Positions 53,301-63,163 of a DNA stretch of 64,000 nt are shown here, one piece after another; the first letter of the stretch is position 1, and the number at the start of each line of letters is the position of its first letter. A model generated the notes under the pieces. The model made no database searches. It had not been told where the DNA came from and saw only the letters and a program-made list of their open reading frames with translations. Location of the stretch: the NCBI RefSeq assembly GCF_010119935.1, contig NZ_CP048209.1, positions 265,001-329,000 on the forward strand, given 5' to 3'. The translations under genes were made by a program, and so were the position numbers. Origin of the DNA: Paenibacillus lycopersici. GTDB lineage: Bacteria; Bacillota; Bacilli; Paenibacillales; Paenibacillaceae.

Positions 53301-54377
53301 GTGCAAGAGGGTAAAGCGGTTCAATCTGATTCGATCGTGAAGCTGGACCACTACGCGTTCAGCGGTTTGGATGCCTCGCTGGTCGGGGCGATGAAATCCG
53401 TTGCCGACTATTATCGTCTGCCCGTAACCGCAGCGCGGATCTATGGCATGACGGGCCTCGCCTTTCTGCATGTGCTGAACGCGAATATGGACGAACCGAA
53501 CGGGGGGCCGCCGGAGCCGGAGGTGTTTCGCCTTGCCCGCCATATCGGCGTGGACGTCGCAGGGCTTCACGCGTATGCCGAAGGCGAGGCTTTCCGCCGA
53601 TTGCAAGCCGAGGCATGGACGCAGGCGAAACGGGCGATCGGCGCGGGACAGCCGGTCTTCGCCAAGAATATCGACATCGGCAACCAAACGTCGATCGTCT
53701 ATGCGCATGACGACCGCGGTTATTGCACGTACACATGGCATACGGGGTACGAGCACAGCGAGGACGTCATCCCATGGGATCGGCTGGGCTTAAGCCTATG
53801 CCCGTGCGTCCATTGCGTAACCGATCGGCGATCGTCCGGAACGGATGCGGATCGCGCAAGCGGGCTGGTTTCTCTCCATTGGGCCAAGCCGATCCAAGCG
53901 GCGGACGAGACGGCATCGCTGACGGAAGCGCTCGCGTTCGTCATTCGGTTGAACGACGGCGGGTCGTATGAATCGTTCGGCCAAACGTATTTCGTTGGCG
54001 CCCGGGCATACGCGCATTGGCTGGCGGCGCTGGAGAGCGGCCGGCTGGACAAGTATTATTTCAGCCTCTTCGTCGAAATCCTCAGTGAAGCCAGGAGTCA
54101 TGCCGTGCTGTTCTTGACCGAGATGAAAGGCAAGCGAGCCGGCGCGCAGCAGGAGCCGCTGGATGATCTCGTTCGCGTATATAGCGAGATTTCGGAGAAG
54201 TTCAACGTATTGAAGCATGCTTACCCGTACACGGAACCGCGGGAATTTGAAGTTCGGCATCATGAGCAATGCGCGGGCAGGCTGAGAGAGATCATGGAGC
54301 TGGAGGCGGCAGCCTTGCGAATGCTGAGAGAATGGCACGCCTTGCTGCGGCGAAGCGTGGAACCGCGCGCCGATTGA
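53301..54377 (+). CDS. C39-peptidase/BtrH-like protein
   Basis: GTG 53301 lies 5 bp after GGAGGGG and gives 358 aa. The N-terminal part (about residues 15-180) resembles the BtrH/C39-like fold: a first helix ASLVGAMKSVADYYRLPVTAARIYGMTGLAFLHVL, RLARHIGVDVAGLHAYAEGE, and SIVYAHDDRGYCTYTWH. There is no Cys in the first helix. The C-terminal half (about 200-355) is a helical bundle (SLTEALAFVIRLNDGG...). It shares this layout with the sigma-coupled protein at 50303, so they are probably paralogues. Function unknown. Confidence 0.68.
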   Translation: MQEGKAVQSDSIVKLDHYAFSGLDASLVGAMKSVADYYRLPVTAARIYGMTGLAFLHVLNANMDEPNGGPPEPEVFRLARHIGVDVAGLHAYAEGEAFRRLQAEAWTQAKRAIGAGQPVFAKNIDIGNQTSIVYAHDDRGYCTYTWHTGYEHSEDVIPWDRLGLSLCPCVHCVTDRRSSGTDADRASGLVSLHWAKPIQAADETASLTEALAFVIRLNDGGSYESFGQTYFVGARAYAHWLAALESGRLDKYYFSLFVEILSEARSHAVLFLTEMKGKRAGAQQEPLDDLVRVYSEISEKFNVLKHAYPYTEPREFEVRHHEQCAGRLREIMELEAAALRMLREWHALLRRSVEPRAD

Positions 54378-54426
54378 TCCGTATGAAGGAGAGTAAACGA
54401 GACGGATGAGGGAGGTGCAGGCCCGC

Positions 54427-54741
54427 ATGAATTGTCCGGTGTGCGAAGCGACCCGCATGAGGGAAGTGGAGAAGGACGGCATTCTCATCGATATATGCCC
54501 GACCTGCAAAGGGGTATGGCTGGATCGCGGAGAGTTGGATAAGCTGATGCAAGGCGTGCAGGAGGCTCGTCAGGATTACAATCAGTGGTACTACAGCGAC
54601 GACGACGATGATCGGAAGCGCCGGTACCCGTCGCGGCAGCCGCATTACGACGACAAGCAAGCCGGCCGCGGCCATTACCCGCATAAGAAGAAAAAGAAAA
54701 GCGTCATGGACGTCTTCGGCGATTTGTTCGGCGGGGATTGA
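54427..54741 (+). CDS. Zinc-ribbon protein, TFIIB type
   Basis: ATG 54427 follows GGGAGGTGCAGG and gives 104 aa. The zinc ribbon is CPVC (Cys3, Cys6) with CPTC (Cys24, Cys27), followed by KGVWLDRGELDKLMQ, the zf-TFIIB (PF13453) signature. The rest is low-complexity: a run of five Asp, then Arg/Lys/His/Tyr-rich segments and a final amphipathic VMDVFGDLFGG. The function of this family is unknown; nucleic-acid binding is possible. Confidence 0.88.
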   Translation: MNCPVCEATRMREVEKDGILIDICPTCKGVWLDRGELDKLMQGVQEARQDYNQWYYSDDDDDRKRRYPSRQPHYDDKQAGRGHYPHKKKKKSVMDVFGDLFGGD

Positions 54742-54830
54742 GGGCGGTTAAGGACAGATGGAAGCCTGGGCTGCGCGCCGAGGCTTCTTGCTCATGCTGC
54801 TGCTTTCATTTCCCTTGCCGTACATGCAAG

Positions 54831-55511
54831 TCATGGCAGCAGCGCGAGCAGCCATGGCGTCGCGAGCAGGGTGACGAACGCGGTAAGAATCATGGCGATG
54901 CATGCCACCGAGCCGGATACGGCATCGTATTCAAGCGCCTTGCTGATGCCTGCCGAGTGGGCGCTCGTCCCGAACAGGATACCGCGCGCCACGGGGTTCT
55001 CGATGCGGAATCGCCGGACGACAAGCGGCCCGAAGACGAGCCCGAGGATGCCCGTGACCAGGGTGGCGACGGCCGTGATGGTCGGCACGCCGCCGGTCGA
55101 ACCGGCGACGGCGATCGCGATCGGCGTCGTCGCGGAGCGGGGGGCGAGACTGTCGATAAGGCTCGGCTTCAGCCCGAGCAGCCAGGCGAGGCCCGCCGAC
55201 GAGACGATCGCGGCGATCGCTCCCGTGCCTGCGCCCGCCAAAATGGCGAACGCGTTGCGTTTCAGCGCGCCGAAGTGCCGGTACAGCGTCACGGCCAGCG
55301 CGATGGTGGCCGGCTCGACCATGTCGCTCAGCCAGCCGGCCCCCCGGTCGTAATCGTCGAACCGGACGCCGGACGATTCAAGGACGGCGATGACGACCGC
55401 GGGGGTTATGATGAGCGGGGTCAAGTAGATTTTCGGATAAAGGCGGTATAAACGCTTGGCTCCCCGATACACCATATAGGTGAACAGAAGCCAACAGACG
55501 GCGCTTAACAT
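54831..55511 (-). CDS. lrgB: LrgB/CidB family membrane protein
   Basis: The 226-aa membrane protein has the LrgB pattern: NVTPLLI-like TPLIITPAVVIAVL, EPATIALAVTLYRHFGALKRN and the conserved SATTPIAIAVAGSTGGVPTITAV and GTSAHSAGISKALEYD. The LrgAB/CidAB systems modulate cell lysis and export pyruvate or related small molecules. ATG 55511 overlaps the end of lrgA, so the longer frame upstream is lrgA sequence read in the wrong phase. Confidence 0.92.
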   Translation of the reverse strand: MLSAVCWLLFTYMVYRGAKRLYRLYPKIYLTPLIITPAVVIAVLESSGVRFDDYDRGAGWLSDMVEPATIALAVTLYRHFGALKRNAFAILAGAGTGAIAAIVSSAGLAWLLGLKPSLIDSLAPRSATTPIAIAVAGSTGGVPTITAVATLVTGILGLVFGPLVVRRFRIENPVARGILFGTSAHSAGISKALEYDAVSGSVACIAMILTAFVTLLATPWLLALLP

Positions 55512-55879
55512 TCCGCGTTCCCCCTCTGCCGGGCGGCCTTCTCGCCGATCCAGCCGGCGCAGGCCATGACGGCGAGCGTGCTGACCAGAATGACCGCCGC
55601 AATGCGGAGTCCGCTGTGGACGACGAGCGATTTGTACTTCACGACGCCGACCGTCGCCGGAATGAAGAACAGCAGCATCTCCGCCGTCAGCCAATCGGCC
55701 CCGCGGTCGATCCAGTGCAGCTTGACGATCTTCAGCTTCAGCAGCGCGAACAGCAGCAGAATACCCGCGATTGCACCCGGCACCGGAAGCCGCAGCCAAT
55801 GAACCAGCGCGTCGGACAGGCGGGCGAGCGCGATGAACAGCACGACCTGCGCCAGCGTTAGCAGCCATTTTCGAACCAT
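55505..55879 (-). CDS. lrgA: CidA/LrgA family holin-like protein
   Basis: The 124-aa protein has four TM helices and the family features LRLPVPGAIAGILLLFALL and ADWLTAEMLLFFIPATVGVV. It overlaps lrgB by 7 bp, which indicates translational coupling. A LysR-type gene is transcribed divergently from the 170-bp intergenic space, as in the ywbHG-ywbI/CidR arrangement, so LysR control is expected. Confidence 0.92.
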   Translation of the reverse strand: MVRKWLLTLAQVVLFIALARLSDALVHWLRLPVPGAIAGILLLFALLKLKIVKLHWIDRGADWLTAEMLLFFIPATVGVVKYKSLVVHSGLRIAAVILVSTLAVMACAGWIGEKAARQRGNAEC

Positions 55880-55991
55880 TGCATACCTTCCCCTTGCTTG
55901 TTTGCCATTATGCCGAGAACCGCTGAACGGCGCGAACCCGGTGCTTATCGCTTATGAAGGACAGTATACGCTTTGGCTATCTATGCGTAAA

Positions 55992-56019
55992 ATGAATATA
56001 TTGAATTGTTTACATTCAT
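55992..56019. promoter_or_regulatory. Dyad in the lrgA-LysR intergenic region
   Basis: ATGAAT-N16-ATTCAT is AT-rich and lies about 30 bp before the LysR start codon and 110 bp before lrgA. LysR proteins bind dyads of this kind, but the spacer is longer than the usual T-N11-A, so the call is weak. Confidence 0.4.
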
Positions 56020-56049
56020 AATCGGAATACATAGAAGGGAGGTGCAGCC

Positions 56050-56961
56050 GTGGATATCCGTCATCTGCAATGCATCACCGAGATCGTACGCCGGCGCAGC
56101 TTCACCAAGGCCGCCGAGGCGCTTCACCTCACGCAGCCGTCCGTCAGCAAAATCGTCAAAGCGCTGGAGGAGGAGCTGCGCGTCGAGCTCTTCGTCAGGG
56201 ACGGCAAGCAGGTCAAGCTGACGGACGCGGGCGATACGATCTACCGCCATGCCGGCCCGATTCTCCAGCTGTTCGACGGGCTCGTCACCGAGCTCAACGA
56301 ACTGGTTTATCTGGATAAGGGCACCGTTCGCATCGGGATGCCTCCGATGGCGGGGGCGCGATTCTTCCCGGCCGTCATTAAGCGGTTCCAGGAGCGTTAT
56401 CCCGGCATCGCGTTTCGCCTTGTGGAGGAAGGGGCCAAGAAGATCGAGGAAAGCCTCGCGGACGGCTCGCTGGAAGCGGGCGTCGTCCTGCTTCCCGTCG
56501 ATGCCGCCATGTTCGAGACGTATCCGATCGTGGACGACCGGATGAACGTGCTCGTGGCGCCTTCGCATCCGCTTGCCGGCAGGCCGGCGGTCGAGCTCGC
56601 GGAGCTTGCGGGCGAATCGTTCATTCTGTTCAACGACAATTTCGCGCTGCATGACCGAATCATCGGCGAATGCCGGAACGCGGGCTTCGAGCCGCGCGTC
56701 TCCTATGAGAGCTCGCAATGGGACTTCATCGGGGAACTCGTCGGCGCGGGGCTCGGCGTCGCCATGCTTCCCGACACGATGTGCCGGCGGCTCGGCCCGG
56801 ACCTGGCGCGGGCGATCCCGCTCACCCGGCCGGTGATTCCATGGCGCCTTGCGATGGCTTGGCGGAAGGACGGGTACCTGTCCATGGCGACGAGGGAGTG
56901 GATCCGGTTCACGCGCGAACTGTTCGCGGACGGCGCCGGCTCCGGGACGGCAAATCGGTAA
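56050..56961 (+). CDS. LysR family transcriptional regulator (CidR-like)
   Basis: The 303-aa protein starts with GTG behind GGGAGGTGCAG. The N-terminal winged helix is HLQCITEIVRRRSFTKAAEALHLTQPSVSKIVKALEEEL (about residues 4-43). The effector domain starts near residue 90 with GTVRIGMPPMAGARFFPAVI. Divergent orientation to lrgAB and the CidR-like sequence suggest that it activates lrgAB in response to a metabolite such as acetate or pyruvate. The last is from known CidR, not from this sequence. Confidence 0.9.
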   Translation: MDIRHLQCITEIVRRRSFTKAAEALHLTQPSVSKIVKALEEELRVELFVRDGKQVKLTDAGDTIYRHAGPILQLFDGLVTELNELVYLDKGTVRIGMPPMAGARFFPAVIKRFQERYPGIAFRLVEEGAKKIEESLADGSLEAGVVLLPVDAAMFETYPIVDDRMNVLVAPSHPLAGRPAVELAELAGESFILFNDNFALHDRIIGECRNAGFEPRVSYESSQWDFIGELVGAGLGVAMLPDTMCRRLGPDLARAIPLTRPVIPWRLAMAWRKDGYLSMATREWIRFTRELFADGAGSGTANR

Positions 56962-57184
56962 GCGGCAAATTGATAAAAAAGGACACAAAGCATTTGGGAA
57001 TATCCGGTATAATGAAGCTAGACTCGAGGGCGATAGGAGGATACTCGTGGCTGGACATGCGAACAGGTCGAATCGGCATGATCGCCGCTTCGTGAAGGAT
57101 TCCGAAGGGTATAGACCGCTATTGGTTCCGCAAGCATTCAAAGTGCTGAACGGCAAACTTGATTCTGTCGGGGAGGACGATGCA

Positions 57185-57550
57185 ATGAGCGATCAGACGA
57201 GCATTCGAACGCCGATTAAACCGATTATTCCCGCCGTGTTCGTAAGCGTTACGGATGTGAAGGCATCCACCGCATGGTACTGCCGCCTGTTAGGCCTGCC
57301 GGTCCCGGATACCGTCCGCACGGATATCCATATCTTCAGCTTGCAGGATCGGCAATGCTCGAATCTGTTCCTGCGCCGCGCGGATAAGGCCGAACCGACG
57401 TCTCAGCCGCTCTTCAGCCTGACGTCCCCGGATATCGAAGCAACGCAGCGCTTCCTTGCACAGCTCAACGTCGAGGTCGTGTACCGCGACGAAGAAGTGA
57501 TCTGGTTCCGGGATCCCGACGGGAACGTGCTGATGGCCTGCGCCATATGA
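57185..57550 (+). CDS. VOC superfamily protein
   Basis: The 121-aa protein from ATG 57185 (7 bp after GGGGAGG) has VFVSVTDVKASTAWYCRLLGLPVPD, SPDIEATQRFLAQLNV and VIWFRDPDGNVLMAC, a single glyoxalase-like module. An alternative start is GTG 57047 behind AGGAGG, downstream of TATAAT (57008-57013); it would add 46 basic residues that VOC proteins do not have. Both starts may be used, so the N-terminus is uncertain. Confidence 0.82.
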   Translation: MSDQTSIRTPIKPIIPAVFVSVTDVKASTAWYCRLLGLPVPDTVRTDIHIFSLQDRQCSNLFLRRADKAEPTSQPLFSLTSPDIEATQRFLAQLNVEVVYRDEEVIWFRDPDGNVLMACAI

Positions 57551-57790
57551 GCGCCGAACGCAAGGCGTAATGCGCCGGGGATCAAGACCAATGCACACAC
57601 CGCTAAGCAACCATGCGGCTTGGCGGTGTGTTTGGCATGCCCGCCGTCGAGCGGGCGGGCAAGTGCGCAGGAGAGCGAACGGGATGGGCATGCATGCGCG
57701 TTCATCGATAAAATTGTCACTGGAACTTTGAAAAGGAGTACGTTATAGTGATCTGATCATACGTTCCATGAATCGAGGGGGGTACACACC

Positions 57791-58279
57791 ATGAGGATCC
57801 ATGCCAAGCACCGCCAGCTTGCCTTTATTCTCGTCATGACCGTCACGTTGACGTTTATTATGTCCGGCATTATGACCTACGTGCTCGAGGGCGGCTTCAT
57901 TTCGCATTTCGCGCGCGCATGGATGAAGGATTGGGGCGTTGCTTTCGTCGTCGCGCTGGCGCTGAATGTCGTGCTTCCGGCCAGAGTAAGGCGGTTCGCA
58001 AGCCGTTTGGCCCGCTCCAAGCTGGCGTCGCTCGTTGCCTATGTCTTCACCATGTCGCTGATCATGACCTTCATTCTCTCGTTCGTCATGACCGCCGTTG
58101 CCATGGGCGGCTTCGGCGCAGGCTTCGCCGGCCATTGGATGACCGCATGGCCCGTCGCCTTCTGCGTCGTCTTCGTCTTGAACTTCTTCCTGCCGCAAGG
58201 CATTGGCCGCCTCGTCGGCATGCTCGTCGCGAAGCCGGCGGATATGCCGGCTAGCGGCTCCGCGGCTGCGAACGGATAA
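57791..58279 (+). CDS. Membrane protein with two DUF2798 units
   Basis: The 162-aa protein has four TM helices that form two homologous hairpins (about residues 8-62 and 80-135). Each has the pattern FxxVMTxxxTFIMSxxMT...GF..xFxxxWM..WxVAFxVxxxLNxxLP, the DUF2798 signature. The family has no known function. The start follows GAGGGGGGTACAC. It stands alone. Confidence 0.88.
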   Translation: MRIHAKHRQLAFILVMTVTLTFIMSGIMTYVLEGGFISHFARAWMKDWGVAFVVALALNVVLPARVRRFASRLARSKLASLVAYVFTMSLIMTFILSFVMTAVAMGGFGAGFAGHWMTAWPVAFCVVFVLNFFLPQGIGRLVGMLVAKPADMPASGSAAANG

Positions 58280-58497
58280 TCCGAATCCGCGGATCGTTGC
58301 AGTGGCGTTATTAGTATTAGCAAGAACCCTTCCGAACACTCGGGAGGGTTATTTGCGTGCGCGGAGGGATCGCAATTCGGATAAGATTTCGCACAGGTTG
58401 GAAGGAAAATTCAGGGTTTTGCGAAATAGTTAAAGAGGCGGCCGCGGAGCAGTTCCGATGCGCCGCTGCAGGCTATAAGCCAAGGAGGAAGCCAGGA

Positions 58498-59466
58498 GTG
58501 AGCGATACGGTCAGGCTGTTCGACTTTCAAGCGTTAACCGAAGACACCGTGAGACGGCTGTTTGCCTCGTTGGACCGGCAAGCGCGCATTGTACGAATCG
58601 CTCCGCTGACGAAGGGCATGAGCACGAGCAATTACGCCGTTCAGACAGACGGCGGCGCGAAGTACGTCCTGCGGATTTACCCCGCCAATAACGATCACGG
58701 CCGACTGGAAGCGGCGGCTTACGACTATGCGAAGGCGTGGCTGCGCGTTCCGCGGATCTATCGCTTCGACGACAGCAAACGAATGATTCCGTATTCCTAC
58801 CTCATCATGGAGTATATCGAGGGATCGACGCTGGGCGATTTCGTTGCCGGGAACGGCAGATTTCCCGACCGCCTCGCGCATCGGATCGGCCGTTCGCTCG
58901 CGCTGCTGCATCGTACGGAATATCCGGATACGGGCTTGCTTGACGAGCAATTGCAATTGACGCGGTTGTTCGAGCCGTTCGCGAACCAGTACCGCACCTT
59001 GCTGGACGGCTTTGCCGGCACGCATATTCAGCCTTCGACGAGAGAGGCATGCTTCGCGTTCCTGGACGATCATGCCGCGATGGCGGAGCGAATCGCCGCC
59101 AAGCATGTGCTGTCGCACGGCGATTTTATTTTCTCCAATATTATCGTTACGCCTTCCATGGAGCCCTGCTTTATCGATTATGAATATTGTTTCTCGGCGC
59201 CGGTCTTCTACGATATCGGCAAGTTCTTCCGAACGAGAACGAAGGTCGAGCGCTATATTGGCGAGGATACAATCGCCGCCTTCTATGAAGGCTACAGCAG
59301 CGAGGCGAAGGAGCCTTTGCCTGAAGCTTGGTACGCGCTATCCAGGCTGGCCGACGTATCGACCATGCTTCATCTGATCAACAAACCGCAAATTCCGGAC
59401 GGGTGGGGCGGCGCGCTCGACGAGGAGATCGTGAAGACGCTGCGTATGCTGCAATCTGACGGCTAA
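58498..59466 (+). CDS. Phosphotransferase of the aminoglycoside/choline kinase fold
   Basis: GTG 58498 lies 9 bp after AAGGAGG and gives 322 aa; the frame is open further upstream without a start signal. The N-lobe has MSTSNYAVQTDGGAKYVLRIYP, whose Lys is the ATP-binding residue. The catalytic loop is HGDFIFSNIIV (Brenner motif) and the metal-binding Asp follows in FIDYEY. Such enzymes phosphorylate aminoglycosides, macrolides, homoserine, choline or thiamine. The sequence gives no firm substrate, so resistance should not be assumed. Confidence 0.88.
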   Translation: MSDTVRLFDFQALTEDTVRRLFASLDRQARIVRIAPLTKGMSTSNYAVQTDGGAKYVLRIYPANNDHGRLEAAAYDYAKAWLRVPRIYRFDDSKRMIPYSYLIMEYIEGSTLGDFVAGNGRFPDRLAHRIGRSLALLHRTEYPDTGLLDEQLQLTRLFEPFANQYRTLLDGFAGTHIQPSTREACFAFLDDHAAMAERIAAKHVLSHGDFIFSNIIVTPSMEPCFIDYEYCFSAPVFYDIGKFFRTRTKVERYIGEDTIAAFYEGYSSEAKEPLPEAWYALSRLADVSTMLHLINKPQIPDGWGGALDEEIVKTLRMLQSDG

Positions 59467-59547
59467 CGGCAGCCGGGCGATGAACGGCCCGATCGACTAA
59501 CCGACTATATGACCGATCGACTAAACGACGTTCAGGGGGAATAAACG

Positions 59548-61350
59548 ATGTTGAAGCAAATTTCCGCGCATGTCTATCAGCTGGAGGACATATGCCATGT
59601 GTATGTGTTGAAGACTGGCGGCAAGGCCGTGCTGATCGATTTCGGATCGGGCGCGGTGCTCGATGAATTGGCGTCGATCGGCGTCGACAACGTGACGGAC
59701 GTGCTGATGACGCACCATCACCGGGACCAGGGTCAAGGCTTGGGCCTTGCGATCGCGGCCGGGGCGCGCGTCTGGGTTCCCCACCACGAGCAGGATTTGT
59801 CCGCGCAGGTCGATCTTCACTGGCATGGACGGGGCATCTATAACAATTATAATGTACGCCAGGACAAGTTCTCTCTGCTCGAACCGATCCCGATCGCCGG
59901 CACGCTGAAGGACCACTCGCGCCACGTCTTCGGCGGATATGCGTTCGACGTCGTTCCGACGCCGGGCCATACGACGGGCTCGATTACGCTCGAGACGGAG
60001 CTGGACGGCAAGCGTATCGCCTTCACGGGCGATCTGATCGCCGGTCCCGGCAAGGTTTGGTCCATGTCCGCGACGCAATGGTCGTATAACGGCTGCGAGG
60101 GCGTTATCCATTCGATCGTCTCGCTGTCGGCGCTGCGCGGCAAGGGGCTCGACATGCTGCTCCCGTCCCATGGCGCCATCATGCCGGAGCCGTATTCCGC
60201 CATCGATCCGTTGATCGAACGGATGGAGGAGCTGCTGCGCGTCCGCGGCCAATATAGCGAGCTCGAGCGGTACCGGGAGCCGGAGTTCCGGGAAATTACG
60301 CCGCATCTGCTGTGGAACGCGCGCAGCTTCGCCAATTCCTACGTGCTCCTCTCGGACAGCGGCAAAGCGCTCTTGATCGATTACGGCTATACCGGCCTCT
60401 TAAGCATCTTCAATGCGGGGGCGGACCGGGCCTCGCGCCGGCCCTCGCTGCTCCCGATCGCTTACCTGAAAGAGCGCTACGGCGTGGACAAGATCGACGT
60501 AGTCATTCCGACGCATTACCATGACGATCATATCGCCGGGTTTAACCTGCTCCGCGACGTGGAAGGCACGGAGACGTGGGTCGCCGACAATTTCGCCGAC
60601 ATCTTCGAAACCCCTTCGCGCTTTGACGTGCCGTGCATCTGGTACGACCCGATTCCGGTAGATCGCAGATTGCCGCTCGATCAGCCGATCGTATGGGAGG
60701 AGTACGAGCTCCGTCTGCATGAGCAGCCGGGCCATACGCTGTACGCGGTCGCGATTTCGTTCGAGGCCGACGGCAAACGCGTGCTCGCGATCGGGGATCA
60801 GCAGGGCGACAACGCGGATTTGAATAACTACGTATATATGAACCGGTTTCGTTCGGGCGATTATGTACGGAGCGCGGAGCTGTATGCCAAGCTTAAGCCG
60901 GATGTCTTGATTTCCGGTCATTGGGATCCGCTGTGGGTGGAAGAGGGGTATATCGAGCAGTTGAGAACGAACGGAGAACGGCTGGAACGCGTGCATCAAG
61001 AACTGCTGCCGCTCGATACGTTCGATCTGGGAGCCGAAGGGGCCGGCGCCTGGATCAGGCCGTACCAGATCGAAGCGCGCGGCGGGGAGACGGTCGAGAT
61101 CGCGGTGGAGGTACGCAATCCGTTCCCGCGCCGGGAGCCGGCGACCGTGCAGCTCATCGTGCCGGCGGACTGGCAGCTGGACATGGAGGCGCTGCAGCAA
61201 GAGATCGAGCCGCATGAGACGGCGACGGTGCGTTTCGCGCTGACGGCGCCGGCAGGCATCCGCGTGAAACGGGCTCGGATCGCCGCCGATATTGCGATCG
61301 GCGAGCGAAGACTGGGCCAGCAGGCCGAAGCGCTGGTGACCATTCTCTAG
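59548..61350 (+). CDS. Tandem metallo-beta-lactamase-fold protein
   Basis: The 600-aa protein contains two MBL domains. The first (about residues 1-235) has HHHRDQ at 56-61, where the usual HxHxDH ends in Gln, plus PTPGHTTGSI and FTGDLIAG. The second (about 255-480) has a complete THYHDDH (His323, His325, Asp327, His328), EQPGHTLYAVAISF, IGDQQGDN and SGHWDP. A C-terminal beta sandwich (about 500-600) follows (GGETVEIAVEVRNPFPR, EPHETATVRFALTAP). It lacks a signal peptide. The substrate is not known; one domain may be structural and the other catalytic. Confidence 0.88.
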   Translation: MLKQISAHVYQLEDICHVYVLKTGGKAVLIDFGSGAVLDELASIGVDNVTDVLMTHHHRDQGQGLGLAIAAGARVWVPHHEQDLSAQVDLHWHGRGIYNNYNVRQDKFSLLEPIPIAGTLKDHSRHVFGGYAFDVVPTPGHTTGSITLETELDGKRIAFTGDLIAGPGKVWSMSATQWSYNGCEGVIHSIVSLSALRGKGLDMLLPSHGAIMPEPYSAIDPLIERMEELLRVRGQYSELERYREPEFREITPHLLWNARSFANSYVLLSDSGKALLIDYGYTGLLSIFNAGADRASRRPSLLPIAYLKERYGVDKIDVVIPTHYHDDHIAGFNLLRDVEGTETWVADNFADIFETPSRFDVPCIWYDPIPVDRRLPLDQPIVWEEYELRLHEQPGHTLYAVAISFEADGKRVLAIGDQQGDNADLNNYVYMNRFRSGDYVRSAELYAKLKPDVLISGHWDPLWVEEGYIEQLRTNGERLERVHQELLPLDTFDLGAEGAGAWIRPYQIEARGGETVEIAVEVRNPFPRREPATVQLIVPADWQLDMEALQQEIEPHETATVRFALTAPAGIRVKRARIAADIAIGERRLGQQAEALVTIL

Positions 61351-61371
61351 CCGGATGAATCGCTTTAGCCA

Positions 61372-61462
61372 GCAAGAGCCTCATTCATTGCAAGAGCCTC
61401 ATTCATTGCAAGGACCCCACTCATTGCAAGGACCCCACTCATTGCAAAGAACCTCATCCATT
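61372..61462 (+). repeat. Degenerate 18-bp tandem repeats
   Basis: Five units start at 61372, 61390, 61408, 61426 and 61444: two of GCAAGAGCCTCATTCATT, two of GCAAGGACCCCACTCATT and one 19-bp variant, with a partial sixth. They lie between convergent genes and show no reading frame with a start signal. Confidence 0.88.
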
Positions 61463-61540
61463 GCAGGAATCACATTAGCAGCGTGGAAATCGTGACATGA
61501 ACTTCATTCGTCCCTCTCTTCGCATTCATCGCATGCCTCA

Positions 61541-61582
61541 AAAAAAGACCGCTTCCCGGAAAATCGGGAAGCGGTCTTTCTA
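61541..61582. terminator. Bidirectional terminator between MBL gene and gdhA
   Basis: AAAGACCGCTTCCCG and CGGGAAGCGGTCTTT form a 15-bp stem with a 6-nt loop, with A and T runs on the two sides. Confidence 0.92.
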
Positions 61583-61598
61583 ATTGCCGAATGTATAT

Positions 61599-63107
<1,509 letters not shown>

Positions 63108-63113
63108 CTAACA

Positions 63114-63147
63114 AAAAGAAAAACTTGCCATTAATGAATGGCAAGTT
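63114..63147 (-). terminator. Terminator of the diaminopimelate dehydrogenase gene
   Basis: AACTTGCCATT pairs with AATGGCAAGTT around a 4-nt loop. On the minus strand it is followed by TTTTTCTTTTTG. Confidence 0.9.
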
Positions 63148-63163
63148 CGTCTGAAATATGCTA

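Noticed and set aside
54831..55868. 345-aa LrgB protein with a long N-terminal extension
   Set aside because: The first 119 residues are lrgA read out of phase; ATG 55511 gives the normal LrgB.
58498..59466. Aminoglycoside resistance gene
   Set aside because: Only the general kinase fold can be recognised; no resistance-specific subfamily is evident and no mobile element is near.
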